Source: Pachyseris speciosa (Eukaryota > Cnidaria > Anthozoa > Scleractinia > Pachyseridae). From it: DNA of 64,000 nucleotides. The stretch lies in assembly GCA_016490735.1 (NCBI GenBank), contig JAEMWC010000998.1, forward strand, positions 90,001-154,000, read 5' to 3'. The translations under genes were made by a program, and so were the position numbers. Numbering within the stretch: position 1 is the stretch's first letter; each line of letters opens with the position of its first letter. Positions 1 through 11,125 of the stretch are shown piece after piece. The notes beneath the pieces were generated by a model, which saw nothing but the letters and a program-made list of their open reading frames with translations, was not told the DNA's origin and did not search any database.

Positions 1-1555
1 TATCCCATAATGCGGAGCATGTCGAAAGAGAATTAGACCAGGATACATTGGCAGAACATTTGCTATTTATAAACAATGTAACATTAACATATGAGAAGGA
101 TACTTTCTTAGTAACAACTGTTTGTTAATTGGTAGCGCATTAGTGAAAGTGATGAGTTATTCACTTCGATTACTAATCTTTCGCTTAATTCGTCTAGTGG
201 TTTATCTTTCATGTTCAAGTTACAGTTGTCAATTTTTTATACGAAGATAAATGGTATAACATTTGCAATTAATCAATGATGTAAAGTGAAATTCACAAAG
301 GGATACTTTCTTAGCAACATGTACTTCTTAATTTGTCACGCATTAATATATTAAGTGATAAATTACGTATTTTGATTCCTCAACTTTCGTGTTAAGTTCC
401 TGTTACAGTTGTAAATTTTTATCACATGAAATGATTCACAAAAGATAATTTGAAATTTAACGAACTATTAATTCTTTACAAATAAAAATATTTTTATTAT
501 TCATGATGGATGACATTTTCTTCTATGCCCATAGAAGAAAAAACACTATTCACTCTGCAGTAGTTGATAAAGAACAAAAGAAGACAAAAGACTCAAAGTT
601 CACAGCCAACTATTACACACAATCACACCAATAAAAAACTACTTCAACTGAGGTATACTAGCCCTGTAACTCCAAATCCAAACAACCAAATTGGAGACTA
701 ATTGTACAAAATAGGCCATAATATATTACAAGGGATCATGAAAAACACCCTCAACCCAAAATATTCATAGTTCAAATGCTAATAACCTTGACCAATGACT
801 TTTACAATTCTTTTCCTGATACGAAATAACAGCATTTGGTTTCCAAAGTTAAAAAGTGTAATCGCGCTAACACTTTAACCTGTTGATGGTTACCAGCAAC
901 CTCAACCTAGACTCATCTGTTAACCCGCTACAACTCTCTAAACCAGCAAAAAAATTTACTCAAGTAGAAACTCAAAAAAAATAATAATGAAAGAAATGGT
1001 TGCTAGTAAAATGTTTGAAACAATGGCCCATAATATATGAGGGGCATTATCTCCCCCCAACCCAGCCCAGGAACATGTCTTAAGCCTACATAACAACTAT
1101 CTTTTCAACTTGTATACATAAGTAATAACCCTGCATTTTCAACATACCGATACAGAAACAGTTACAAGATAAACCATCATTACAAAAAAATCCTTGCGAA
1201 ACTTTTGTGCAAAACAAAACCAGAGTTTCCCCCCAACATAAAGCCCGAGTGAACGCAAATATGCGTCTAGTTTGGGAAATGAAATATATACTACAAAGGA
1301 AGACAAAACAGGGCCAACAGCGCATGCCCAAATTATGCTTCCTTTAAAGGATAAAAAATGCAGGCTACTTGAAAGCATTTTGTCTGGGACGCCGATGAAT
1401 AAACGCTCAAAGAAAGTCGAACTCTGTGTGATATAACACGAAGCATTGAAAAATAATTGAGCTTATTTGTTGTTCCTAGTAGTTAATCGTATTTGCCCGC
1501 ATTGTGACATGAAAACAATCACGGTGACCACCACTTTTTTGCTACGTTTTTAATT
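1..1555. other. AT-rich intergenic stretch, no gene recognised
   Basis: I see no open frame with family features on either strand. The short overlapping minus-strand frames near 1.1-1.4 kb have no recognisable motif or splice context. Confidence 0.5.
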
Positions 1556-1591
1556 GTTGGGTTCATATTACACCACTAAGTCTGATCATGA

Positions 1592-1783
1592 CTTAGGGTG
1601 AGTTCCTTTGGGGTGATCCGTGTTCGGATCAGTGATCCAAGATCTGTCTGGATCTGTCTGGATCATGGTGCATCAAAGGAACCGGCGAAGTGGTTCCTTT
1701 GATGCACCATGATCCAGACAGATCCAGACAGATCTTGGATCACTGATCCGAACTCGGATCACCCCAAAGGAACGCACCCTTAG
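1592..1783. repeat. Foldback (palindromic) MITE-like element
   Basis: Two arms of about 85-95 bp are near-perfect inverted copies around a centre at roughly 1678-1697 (ggaaccggcgaagtggttcc). The outer ends read cttagggtgagttcctttgg and its inverse. As a single strand the whole element folds into one hairpin. It has no coding capacity and looks like a non-autonomous foldback transposon. It sits inside a further repeat whose sides carry 'actaagtc'-type sequence that reappears inverted near 8.28-8.34 kb. Confidence 0.8.
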
Positions 1784-1965
1784 TAATCTCTTAAGTCGAC
1801 TTAGTGAAAATGACAGGTGTGACGCGCTAAGTCACAGAGGCGTGTTTTCTGTGTTAGGGTCGGCAAACTCAAACGATCTAAGCAGTTCTTAAGTCTGTTT
1901 CAAACCTGACTTTAGGCTGCCTTAAGAAACCCGATAGCCAAAAAAATTCAAAATCGTGGGGTTTT

Positions 1966-2043
1966 AAGAAATAGAAAACATGTACCGTGTTTCTATCGAT
2001 TTACAGAAACACGAGTGGAAGTTTTGGAGAGTTTTCCCAAACT

Positions 2044-2076
<33 letters not shown>

Positions 2077-2100
2077 AGAGTACATATTTTCTATTTCTTT
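1966..2100. repeat. Second foldback element
   Basis: The left arm (aagaaatagaaaacatgta then tgtttctatcga) is matched by its reverse complement on the right (tcgatagaaacaca then tattttctatttcttt). The unpaired centre is about 50 bp. It is a palindromic MITE-like repeat unrelated in sequence to the one at 1.6 kb. Confidence 0.7.
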
Positions 2101-2952
2101 CAGAAAAAACCACGACGAGAAAAAGGAAAACAACTTGTTAACTTTGATTATCAAAATGTAAATTCTCTTTGCTCGCGCCATCATTACGTCACAGCGCGCG
2201 CTAGTTCTGTGTCTCCATCGAGTTATACAAACACAATTTTTAGCCAATCAGCGCGCGTGCTCTCTTTGGACTGTTTTCTAATTAAGTAATGGTTCGTGTA
2301 AGACCTATAGTAAAGAACAATGGGCCGCGGCAATGAGAGCCGTTATTTCCCCGTGGTGCGCCAAGGTGTTAATAAGCTCCAGTGGAGTATTTTCATTGGG
2401 TGAAACGCTATCTGGCGCGAAATTCAAATGGTTTGAAGGAAATTTTCGATGTTAAGAGTGGAGTAAACCGCTGAAATTCGCATATTGTATTTATGTTTTA
2501 ATAACTATCACACATACAAAAATGATAAAAAATCGTACGTGGGGAAATGCACTTTTTGCTTGATGACAGTCTTGAGAGCGATATTTTACCTTTGTTTCGT
2601 CAAGATTTTGACAGATTATAAATTATTTACAGAAAAGTCATGTAATCTTGTGTTTATTTGCGCTCACAACCGCAACAGAAACATCACAAGTTTTCGAATG
2701 TTACATAGCATCATGAGTTTGATTTTCCTGTATCACCTATCTTTATCATGCTCAAACAAAACATTTCATCTTTCATGTCAATACAACATGGCAGCTTCAA
2801 CTCCGCGAGATTCTCAAGTTTGTGATGCGCTTCGACCACAAGGCCGTCGCAATGGACTCGGGACAATCAAGGAGACAATTCGAAAAAATATTTCTCCAAT
2901 ATCTACAATAAAAGCAAAACTTATTTTAAGAAAATCTTCATACAAGTCCTCT

Positions 2953-3535
2953 TCAAATGCTCGAAACACGGAAGGTAGCCTTGAATCCATCTTCTGTCTC
3001 CAGCTCCAGAGTACCGCTCGCCACGGAGTCAAGCGTTTTTGTAAGAAACAACAACTCATCTGAGGAAAAGTTATATCCATGTGCAACAATAGTAGTAATA
3101 TTTTCACACGTACACAGACATGCCACTGCCAAAATCGTAAACTTGCCGCAATTACCCGAAATGTCTACGTATTCCAGTCGACCCAGGATATTTTTTTCCG
3201 TGAAAAATGGAGCACTGATCAAGCAAAGAGCAATCACTGGCGCTGAGCAATCACTCCAAATCACTGGCTTTATAGATAATTTGTTGAAAATGACGATTAG
3301 TAATAGCCGTTGATGATAACCTTAAGCGTGTCAAACTCGCGAACAACTTCAGAGGCACGAAACGATACAGGTCTCCTGTTCCAGTAAGATCAATTTCCAA
3401 TAATTGTGCATTCCTGAGAAATGGTACTTGGGGAATCAATTCCCACTACTTGAAGCAGACTCTGCAGATACTAAGTGAATCTTTGGTCTCAAGAAAGCTG
3501 AAAACATGGCACAAAACCACAACGGGAACTTCCAT
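2953..3535 (-). pseudogene. F-box/leucine-rich-repeat protein pseudogene
   Basis: Reading the minus strand from ATG at 3533-3535, the first 30 or so residues have F-box spacing: a hydrophobic VVVLCHVFSFLETKDSLSIC segment, then RVCFK, a TAG stop (3446-3448), and WELI where the F-box tryptophan belongs. Downstream the frame continues with LRR-like text (LLEIDLTGTGDLYRFVPLKL, LTRLRLSSTAI), stops near 3251, and resumes one frame over with LGRLEYVDISGNCG. F-box proteins normally recruit substrates to SCF ubiquitin ligases and the LRRs bind the substrate. At least one stop and one shift make a functional copy unlikely. No introns are visible across the F-box and LRR part, which fits a processed copy, but no poly-A tail was found. 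Confidence 0.55.
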
Positions 3536-3599
3536 CTTCACGGCTTCCCGGTGAGAACAAACTGCTCATACCTTCGGTACTTTTCTCTTGCAGATTTCT

Positions 3600-5310
3600 A
3601 TCGAACTACTTTATCGCACTTCCTAATTGGTGCGGGGTTCATTGACTTATGAATAGGGGTTCTATTTATTTTTTCATTTGTAATTTCTCACATTTTTATC
3701 TCACCTTCGTAATATGTAACAAGACAACAAAGGGACGTTTGAAGCTTCTGTATTTTTTTCTGTAATAATTGTAATGACACATTATCATGGACGTTAGCAA
3801 TATTTTTAAGATTGTCCCTATTTCGTTTCTGTTCATATTGCAGATTTTTGAATGCAAGGAACCTTGTTGAAGGGAGTGCAATAATAAAACGCGTGATTGA
3901 AGTGTATTCGTAGTAGTTTGGAGTTTATCTAGCGATGTAATTGAATTGAATAATTTTTATAACAAAAGATTATAACCGAGCCAGAAATACATGACTGTTC
4001 CTTTTCAGTCTTGAATAAAACAAAGTCTCCTACAATTCACATTTTTACAAGACTATGATCACTGCACCTGAGCTTGAACCCCTTTCACTCTCCCCACTCT
4101 GAAAAAAAAAAAGTTTTCTTGCGAGCTAATGAAAAATGCAGTGCAGTTACAACCCTGCACATGATGCTATAGGGCCCTATGCTGGCATGTAAAACTATAT
4201 ACAATATTTTCCAAGAATTTGAGTGGAAGTAGAGTAAACTTCCTGAGAAGTAGGAAGCTCCAACATGGCTGAGGTAACATCACAAGTACTTTTATAAGTA
4301 GAACACATGTTTTGAATGATTATGATGTTACCTAAAATTTAGCAAAACTTAAAAATTCACTGACAGAGGTACCACATTTCCTCAAATCAGGCAATTTCCC
4401 AAAATAAGCACATTCAATAAATAGTCCCCAAAATTTAAAGTGCCTATCACCCATCCAGTGACAATAAATTGCAATAATTTAAGTCTACCAAAGACATTAT
4501 GTGAAGAAACAAATCGTATTCTGTCCTTTGCTTTTTTTGTATCAGAGGACAAAATCCCCTAAAACGGCTCATTTTCTGCCATTTTGAATTCAAAAAGGAG
4601 CAATCGAAAGACTGGGAACTAAACGACTTGTAACATCAACCCAGTATCTCATCCTCTCTCATCATCAGATTAAGCACTTGTCTCGGAGTCAAACTGACTT
4701 TCAGACATTTTCAGCCAGAATCGTGAAGACCTCAGGATTTTGTAATGAATCGCTTATAGTTTTAGTTGTTTGTTTGTCATGGAGCTACTGGGTTGACGTC
4801 ACACCCTTTCAATCCCAAGATCTGAAAGTCAATTACCCTATCTGAAGATCATACATTTCTTTGTAGGCTATTTCAGAGAATGTGGTCTAAAAGTATATTA
4901 AGACAACATCTCTTAATCATAATTTATAAATTCTCATCACCAGTCTACTACTGTATGAGGCGAATTTATACACTGATCACTCCTGGGAATCAAAGGGTTA
5001 AATGTGTCCTCTTCACTAATTCAAGACAAAGAAATTAAAAGCTACAGCTCTATGCTGTCAAACCAGGAAGAGCAAAAATACTGTATTTTGACAATCTCAT
5101 TCCATTACGATCAATAGAATTGGAGATCAGGGGTCGTTACCATTTACACGGAATACCTGGAAATTCTGGTTGGAAAATGAAATGGTACATACCATTCCAT
5201 TTGGAACTTTTCAGAAATTATAGGCCATCAGCTTAATCAACGCACTTTTTCTTTTCTTTTTGAGATTTCCAGTTGATACTAGTACATTTTGTGATTTGTC
5301 CATTTTGCAT
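3600..5310. other. Intergenic, nothing recognised
   Basis: AT-rich DNA with no supported coding frame, RNA gene or clear repeat structure on either strand. Confidence 0.4.
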
Positions 5311-5319
5311 GTTGACAAG

Positions 5320-5575
5320 CTAAGGCACTGAATATTTACACCTAGAATTTCCACGTGTAAACTTTAAATTGCCTGGTGGAATGCCTCCATGGCCAAATAA
5401 AATTGCATGAACTTTTGCTGCTGTAATCGTGTTAGATGAACATCCAAACTTCTCTTGCAAATATGCATAGGAAAAATCACTAGCAACAATAGACAGCAAT
5501 CTTCTCCGTTCATCTGGGTAGGACTGTTGTATCTTCAACTCCTCAGTATTGCTTTCCTGTCGAACAAGCAAAACA
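5320..5575 (-). CDS. Possible 3' exon of an unrecognised gene (RRRLLSIVASDFSY motif)
   Basis: A minus-strand frame follows a plausible acceptor (ttcgacag, ending near 5562) and runs about 80 residues to a stop. The centre reads RRRLLSIVASDFSY, then FGCSSNTITAAKVHAILFGH, a helix-rich segment that resembles repeated orphan proteins I have seen in anthozoan genomes. I cannot assign a function. The exon at 6193-6407 on the same strand could belong to the same gene, but its donor is phase 2 while this frame opens in phase 0, so either another exon lies between or the link is false. Confidence 0.35.
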
Positions 5576-6192
5576 ACCCGAATAAAAGGTCAATCATCCT
5601 TCAGAAAAGTAAAATAATTTTCATTGATACCAATTCCAGCTAGCCCTGCCCTGTGGGCATGTCCAACTTGTAAATAATATTTATTGGAAAAATAAAGAAC
5701 TAAAGAACTGAAAAACATGTACACAGGTAATGATGAGATTCGAAACTTGACATTTTCAGTTATCATGACAAATGCAGTGCAGATATCCAACAAAATCCTT
5801 CCACAACCATAAAAAAATTCCTTATTATCTGGGGAAACGTAAACTAAATGTGTGGCCTTCCAGTCGCAATAATCTCTTTCTAGACGCTACCGTGTAAAAT
5901 GTAATTTTAAGCTTACATGTGCAAGAAAACTGCATGTAATCCCTAAAGGAATGGCGAAAATGTCATAGATTTCAAAGTTTTAACTGAAAAAAATAAGTTC
6001 AGAGAGCGTTATCTTTACAAGCGCTCTAAAAATCCGAACGTTTGAACAAAACAGAAAGTTGAATAGCGGGAGATCACAAGATAACTCCCGGGAAATAACT
6101 CCTGAAGGTGTGACCATGAGGCAACAGAAGACATCTTTGCGATGTCTCTGGACAAAATTCTAGTACTCCAAACATAATCTAGATCGGCTTAC

Positions 6193-6407
6193 CTCCACTT
6201 GAAGTCTTTTTTCACTTGGTCCTTCATTTTCAAGTCTGCTAGCGAAAGCAACACAGATTTTCCTTTTACGATATCGTTATGCTTCTTGTCTTTGTTTATG
6301 GCGCAGAAGCTGGTATGGATTTTGTTTGCTGTCTTCAATTTTATCGTTGACCCGTGTGGATCACCGAATCCCCACTCAGAATGGAAAGGACAGCGACAAA
6401 CAGCCAC
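6193..6407 (-). CDS. Possible first exon of an unrecognised gene
   Basis: ATG at 6405-6407 opens a 71-residue frame on the minus strand that ends at a good donor (AG|gtaagc, exon end 6193) in phase 2. The product starts MAVCRCPFHSEWGFGDPHG and becomes lysine-rich toward the donor. No family is recognised. Upstream on the same strand is a YY1-like aagATGGCGG motif (6511-6520, plus orientation), of the kind often seen near start sites of broadly expressed genes. Supported only by the open frame and the donor. Confidence 0.35.
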
Positions 6408-6781
6408 GAAAGACAGAATACATCAAGGATATATAGATTTTTGAAAAAGAAGCGAAATCACCCGAAAAACTAGACATAAATTGACAACTTCTGTCGGCTA
6501 ATGACAACAATCCAAGATGGCGGAATCTTACGGAACTGGTCGTTACCATGGTTCCCCACGTACATTTGTCTTGAAATGAACAAGACATGTAGAACAATAG
6601 CTATATTCCAAATATGGAACAGAAAAACGGGGTTTTTGAATATTTTACTGCCATTTTTTCGATATTTTAGTTTTTCAACCAATCACGAAGCCGTATTTTA
6701 ATTAGTTAATTGGAAACATCCACCAGGTGAGTTCCCGCTGCGTTGCCGGTGTTTCTATAGCTTTTACGCGAACCATTACTT

Positions 6782-6889
6782 AACAATTAGATTATGAGCT
6801 CGAGATTTCTATGAGGTGATAGTTGATGAGGCCGAAGGCCGAATTGACTATCGCCTCATAGAAATCGAGAGCGAATAATCTAATTGTTT
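6782..6889. repeat. Palindromic MITE-like element
   Basis: Arms of 42 bp (aacaattagattatgagctc and onward) are repeated inverted at the right end with about six mismatches. The 24-bp centre contains ttgatgaggccgaaggccga. It is one of several unrelated palindromic repeats in the window. Confidence 0.75.
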
Positions 6890-7242
6890 TAGCAGAATTC
6901 TAACTGAAATTAACGCAGATAGCGGTTTCCAATTATTTTTCCATGCATTATTGAACTTTACCCGTAAACAAAAGTAGCAGGTATTACTCTCCTTGCCAAA
7001 TTTGCAGTTGTTTACGCGCGCACCCGCGTTTTCAATATTTTCAAGTTTTTAAAGTCAAGAAACCGTAAATGTGCTTCTTTCAGTCTTCTCAGGACTTTAA
7101 CTACCCGTTTACATCTAAACTTTCTTCCAAAACTGCGGAAAAAGTATAAAAACATCGCCTTTCGTGAACGACCGACAACTACTGTGTTCTACTAGAGTGG
7201 CTGATAGTATACGAGTAGCTCAGCCAATCAGATTGCAGGATT

Positions 7243-7342
7243 TGTAATGGTAATAGGACTGAGTGGAGTCCAATTCGGTCTGTAATAATACGAGCGACAA
7301 CAAAATCGGACGACCGCGCAGCGGGATTCCGATTTGTTTATC

Positions 7343-7373
<31 letters not shown>

Positions 7374-7550
7374 ACGAAGTCTTATTACCAATTAATCATA
7401 AAAATTACAATTTCCGAGAACAGAAAAAGAGCCAAGTTATAAAAGGGAAGGAAATTTTGCATTAAAAGACTGACAAAGGAAGCGTAAATTGTTCAATGTC
7501 GCTCTGAAATTGACTACGATCAAAATATATAGTGATTGTAACCAAGGTTG

Positions 7551-7583
<33 letters not shown>

Positions 7584-7690
7584 GATTTGTTGATTTAAAA
7601 TACTACTTTGAATGTGATTGGCTTATTGAACTGTCCGATAACAAACTGTCCAATAACAAAGTGTCCAATAACAAACTGTCCGATAACAAC
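7243..7690. repeat. Palindrome-headed interspersed repeat, copy 1
   Basis: It begins with an imperfect palindrome (ccaattcggtctgtaat and its inverse gattacagaccgaattgg around a cgaccgcgcagcggg centre). It continues with a non-palindromic body and ends in about four tandem copies of a 15-bp unit (ctgtccgataacaaa, 7628-7690). The whole unit recurs at 55853-56232, which shows it is an interspersed element. No coding capacity. Confidence 0.7.
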
Positions 7691-7699
7691 CTGGCACGT

Positions 7700-9330
7700 G
7701 AATTAGTGGAAAATAGGAGTTTTTTAAACCAATCACAATCGAGGAAATTGTAATTTTTATAATTAGCATTAGTATACTAGTGGAATTCTACTAATACCAG
7801 ATAGAGATTCCCACGTTAGGCACGAAAACCTAAAAAATCACGCGCGACACAGTTTCTTCTCACGAGCAAAATTATCTAAAGATGCATCGCCGAGAGACGA
7901 AACGTTAGAAGGCAATTACGCTACCGACTTTTCACCTTATGCAACGTAAGTTGCGTGGCTTGATCACTTTTTTATTAACCTACGTAAGAGTCATTTTCTT
8001 TTCTTATGATATTCCTCGCCAATTTCCCAACAGATCTGAGGCACGAATGCCTCATGTTTTTAATGCCGCTTCACCGATCAACCTTTGTTAATTTAATAAC
8101 CAGACAACAGCCGCAATTACAGCGATTTTACGGCTTCTCGGTCTCATTTTGATCTTAACTTCTTCGCTAAAATGGATCGTGACAACCTTACCCTATCTGT
8201 TATTTTTATCTTTAATTATGACTGCTTTGCACGGAAAAGATTTTTCTTCTAGATATGTCTGAATGCTCAAGCGGACTTAGGGTGACTTTGCTTGACTTGG
8301 GTTAAGACAGACTTAGTGCCTAGTGTGAACCCAACAAATATCTCCTCGTCCTGTAACAACAGGATAACAATTTTCATCGGAAATCTATGGCGGGTTCTTA
8401 TACTAGGGAATCACCTTAAAATTTGCACTCATAAAACAATAAATAAGACTTACGTTACAGACTGAGAAGTTTTAAGATGAAAATAGCATTAAAAGGTGAA
8501 ACAGCGCTACTTGCTACGTGAGATTCTATGATCATAATAAAGAACTCTTTCTTTGTATTATTTTGCCGGCCAAAATACATGAAATCGCCTATTTTGGTAA
8601 CCTACAATTTCAAAATTTTGCGGGGAATCATTCCCCGCACCCTCCTAGTTTCCCCCTCGGACCTCACTTTAATTTACGCCGCTTCTTATGTTTTATTGGA
8701 GACCTGTGGAAACTTCTTTTAAGAGTGGTCATAAGACATCAGGATCCAGACTAGCAAAAGACACGGCTCAAGGGACTAAACCATGGCGGCCTCATTGACC
8801 GGTCCCTTATCTCATTTAGAAACTGGTCACTTAACGCTTTTAAATTGCCACCTACTGTCATATTCCAAAGAGAAATATTTTGGGGATAACGGTCTGGGTA
8901 ATTTTAGGGATAAGGGATAACTACCTCTGACATTTTAGCGATAAGGGATGACTAATCCCTCCCCCCACCCCCTAACAGGGCCTCTCTTTTCTTCTTGACA
9001 ATAAACTTTTTCACCGACACAGATGGCGAAGGTGGACACTTGTGGCAGCCTTCAACCATCGTTTCCAAAATTGTTCGGTTTTTCCGCCCTAATTAATTTA
9101 GCCTAATTAATTCCTATTTACTTGGCTTTTTTCTTTTTTCATTTTCTTAAGACAACATTATTGCAATTAAGTGTATCTCGGTCTTGCATTATAGAAAGGG
9201 TTTATCCATTTGCAGCATACGCGTTTGCATTTGCCTGTTCAATCTTTTTTGGTTGGTTTTAAGGTTAAAAACATTGAAAAATTCCAGCAGGCAAATACGA
9301 CAGTTAAACGGATTCAGCCTTTGGGGTAAT
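7700..9330. other. Intergenic, weak repeat relics only
   Basis: No gene is supported. At 7870-7905 a short gcatcgccgagagacgaaac segment resembles the terminal motif found at ends of Penelope-like elements. At 8270-8335 a 'gacttagtgcctag...gaaccc' stretch is an inverted relative of the sequence around 1.56-1.6 kb. Confidence 0.4.
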
Positions 9331-10261
9331 TCTCCTTTAAAGAGGATATTGTTCAGCAATGTCTTGTAGAAGTCGTTTGAAGCATCCATTTGGGTGAGTA
9401 TCACCATACCATCTTCTCCACATGAATTCTTACAGGTACTCCAACAAAAAGTTAGGATTGCTATTACCCTTCATGACTTTGAATTTGGTTTTCGCCAAGC
9501 TCCAGTTACTTTCGGCGTGTCGTGTGTGGACGCCCGTGGCTGGGTTGACAAAGTGGAGAGAATGGTTGACTGTTCCGTGGTGCAAACCTAGTCTCCTCTG
9601 AAACTGCCGGTAAGCTGCCCACTCGTCGCTGTGTACTATTGATCCAACTCGAACATTGCGTTGGATTATAGGTACAAGAGTTGCAGCCGTTACGTCGCCT
9701 GACGAGCTGTAAATATGGTCTAGCTGGTGTGTACTGCGTGTCGAATAATCCTAACACCCATCTTTCTCTTCTAGCGCGGCGTCCTCTATAAAACTGATCA
9801 ATCAGGAATCAACAACAGCATTAATAAAAATAAACGTTTTATCCCAAAAGGTTCAGGTAAAAACATCTCTATGACTTTCTATCTAGGGGGCGGGGCTTTT
9901 TAACGTCATAGTTTCCAGCGGAATTGTTCACCTTTGCAGGCAGCCAAACTATGTTTTGTGCCGGGTCATTAGCATTTGCCCATTCTCTCTCGATCTCCAT
10001 CATTACTGATTGGAGCAGTTATTGTTGGAAACTCGGGATAAAGGAAACAGCGTAAATCGCAGTGGATCGGGAAATTAAGTATTAGATATTATGGAAAACA
10101 AGAAAGCACTAAGTAAATTAGCGTAAAGCGTAAAAGTATGCATATTTTTATTTTTATGAAAAAGATGTTTTTCGCGGCCATAGTTTGATTACACAAGATT
10201 TATCGAGTCGACGAAATAGTATAATCGGTTTATGTTAGGGATAATCTTGATCCTTTCTGAC

Positions 10262-10680
10262 GGAATATACTTATGGAACCATGCAAACACAGTTTGCCAC
10301 TCAGCTTTCGACACACATCTCTATTGAAAGAAAAACTTTTTGCCCCGAGTCGGAATCGAACCGACGTTCCCCAGTTACTAGTCGGGCGTGATAACCACTA
10401 CACTACCGGAGCAACCACGCTGGCAACGTGGCCACTTTAGAAAGTGAGTAGTATCGCACGTCGGCCATTCCTCGGAACATTTTTCTTTCGAGACTTTTGT
10501 GTGTTTCCTGGCTTCTAAATTCCCTGGACGGGAATTAGAAATATATATATGTAAATACCTTCGAAGCCATGAAAGCCGTAGAACAATATACTTATGGAAC
10601 CATGCAAACACAGTTTGCCACTCAGCTTTCGACACACATCTCTATTGAAAGAAAAACTTTTTGCCCCGAGTCGGAATCGA
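10262..10680 (-). repeat. Tandem tRNA-like / SINE-like repeat, 324-bp period
   Basis: A segment of about 94 bp (atacttatggaaccatgcaa to cgagtcggaatcga) occurs at 10262-10355 and again at 10586-10680, in the same orientation. On the minus strand each copy is the T-arm and 3' flank of a tRNA-like sequence; only the copy at 10341-10412 keeps the full head. The layout is a head-to-tail repeat with one truncated unit, inserted in the intron of the transposase relic. Confidence 0.65.
10341..10412 (-). tRNA. tRNA-like sequence, apparent AGT (Thr) anticodon, probably SINE head or pseudogene
   Basis: On the minus strand 72 nt fold as a cloverleaf. The acceptor stem GCTCCGG pairs with TCGGGGC (two wobbles), the D-arm is TAGTGTAGTGGTTATCAC, and the T-arm is GTCGG-TTCGATT-CCGAC. 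The anticodon loop is CTAGTAA, giving AGT. The anticodon stem has an A-C mismatch next to the loop and a G-T pair. The D-arm resembles Val or Asp tRNAs, not usual Thr tRNAs. With its place in a repeat, I favour a tRNA-derived repeat over a working tRNA gene. Confidence 0.45.
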
Positions 10681-11039
10681 CCACGGAATGGTACAGAAAA
10701 ATGTCTGAACATACCTTTGATTTGTGATTAAATTTGGACTCGTCGATTTGAACAATGACACCGGGTCCACCGAGTGTAGGAATTGGATGCAAGATTAGCG
10801 CACGCCACGCAACTTCTCGACAATTCCGGGACATTTTTACGAGCGTTTTCCTGGATGCAATCCCTTCTGAAGACATTAAAAAAAATTTTAAAAACGCACA
10901 GGGAAGCTGTCCACTCTTCCACACATGATTAAAAAGTGGCCCGCATCCTTTGACCTGTTGCGAGTGTAGAATAATTTCTAAAGCACAAAAATAGATAATG
11001 AATCAAGATTTCACTGAGAAAAAAGCAATATTTGCCTGA

Positions 11040-11125
11040 TCGAAAAAAAAAATTCGTGCAGAAGGTTTCACCTGAAAAAAAAAAATTCGTGCACAAGCAG
11101 TGAGCAAAAAAAAAATTCGTGCAAG
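11040..11125. repeat. Three copies of a poly-A plus ttcgtgca unit
   Basis: Runs of 9-11 A followed by ttcgtgca occur three times within 86 bp, separated by unrelated spacers (gaaggtttcacctg, caagcagtgagc). Function unknown. Confidence 0.7.

Larger units (their letters stand above)
9337..10880 (-). pseudogene. Merlin / IS1595 (ISXO2-like) transposase relic with one intron
   Basis: The upstream part (about 10862 to 10715) gives CREVAWRALILHPIPTLGG then PGVIVQIDESKF, the first catalytic Asp region of DDE_Tnp_IS1595 transposases. A donor (aaag|gtatgt) at 10715/10714 joins in phase to an acceptor (gatcag|tttt) at 9793, giving NHKSK-FYRGRRARRERWVLG. The downstream part carries the second Asp (VHSDEWAAYRQF) and the HAESNWS and EFMWRRWYGD signatures, ending in a stop at 9337-9339. 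A one-base insertion near 9680 and a TAA inside the conserved EYL*EFMW segment break the frame. These enzymes cut and paste DNA transposons. I found no terminal inverted repeats. The intron contains the tRNA-like repeat at 10.26-10.68 kb. Confidence 0.65.

Noticed and set aside
2485..3313. Plus-strand frames of 118 and 192 residues
   Set aside because: They overlap the F-box/LRR pseudogene on the other strand, where the motif evidence lies.
6830..6856. Hammerhead-like core ttgatgaggccgaaggccga in the centre of the 6.8-kb palindrome
   Set aside because: The essential C of CTGATGA is T and the base after GAA is T, not A; flanking arms pair with each other instead of forming hammerhead stems. 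Kept only as a palindrome.
10341..10412. A working tRNA-Thr gene
   Set aside because: A mismatch in the anticodon stem, an unusual D-arm for Thr and the surrounding tandem repeat favour a tRNA-derived repeat; listed as tRNA-like with low confidence.
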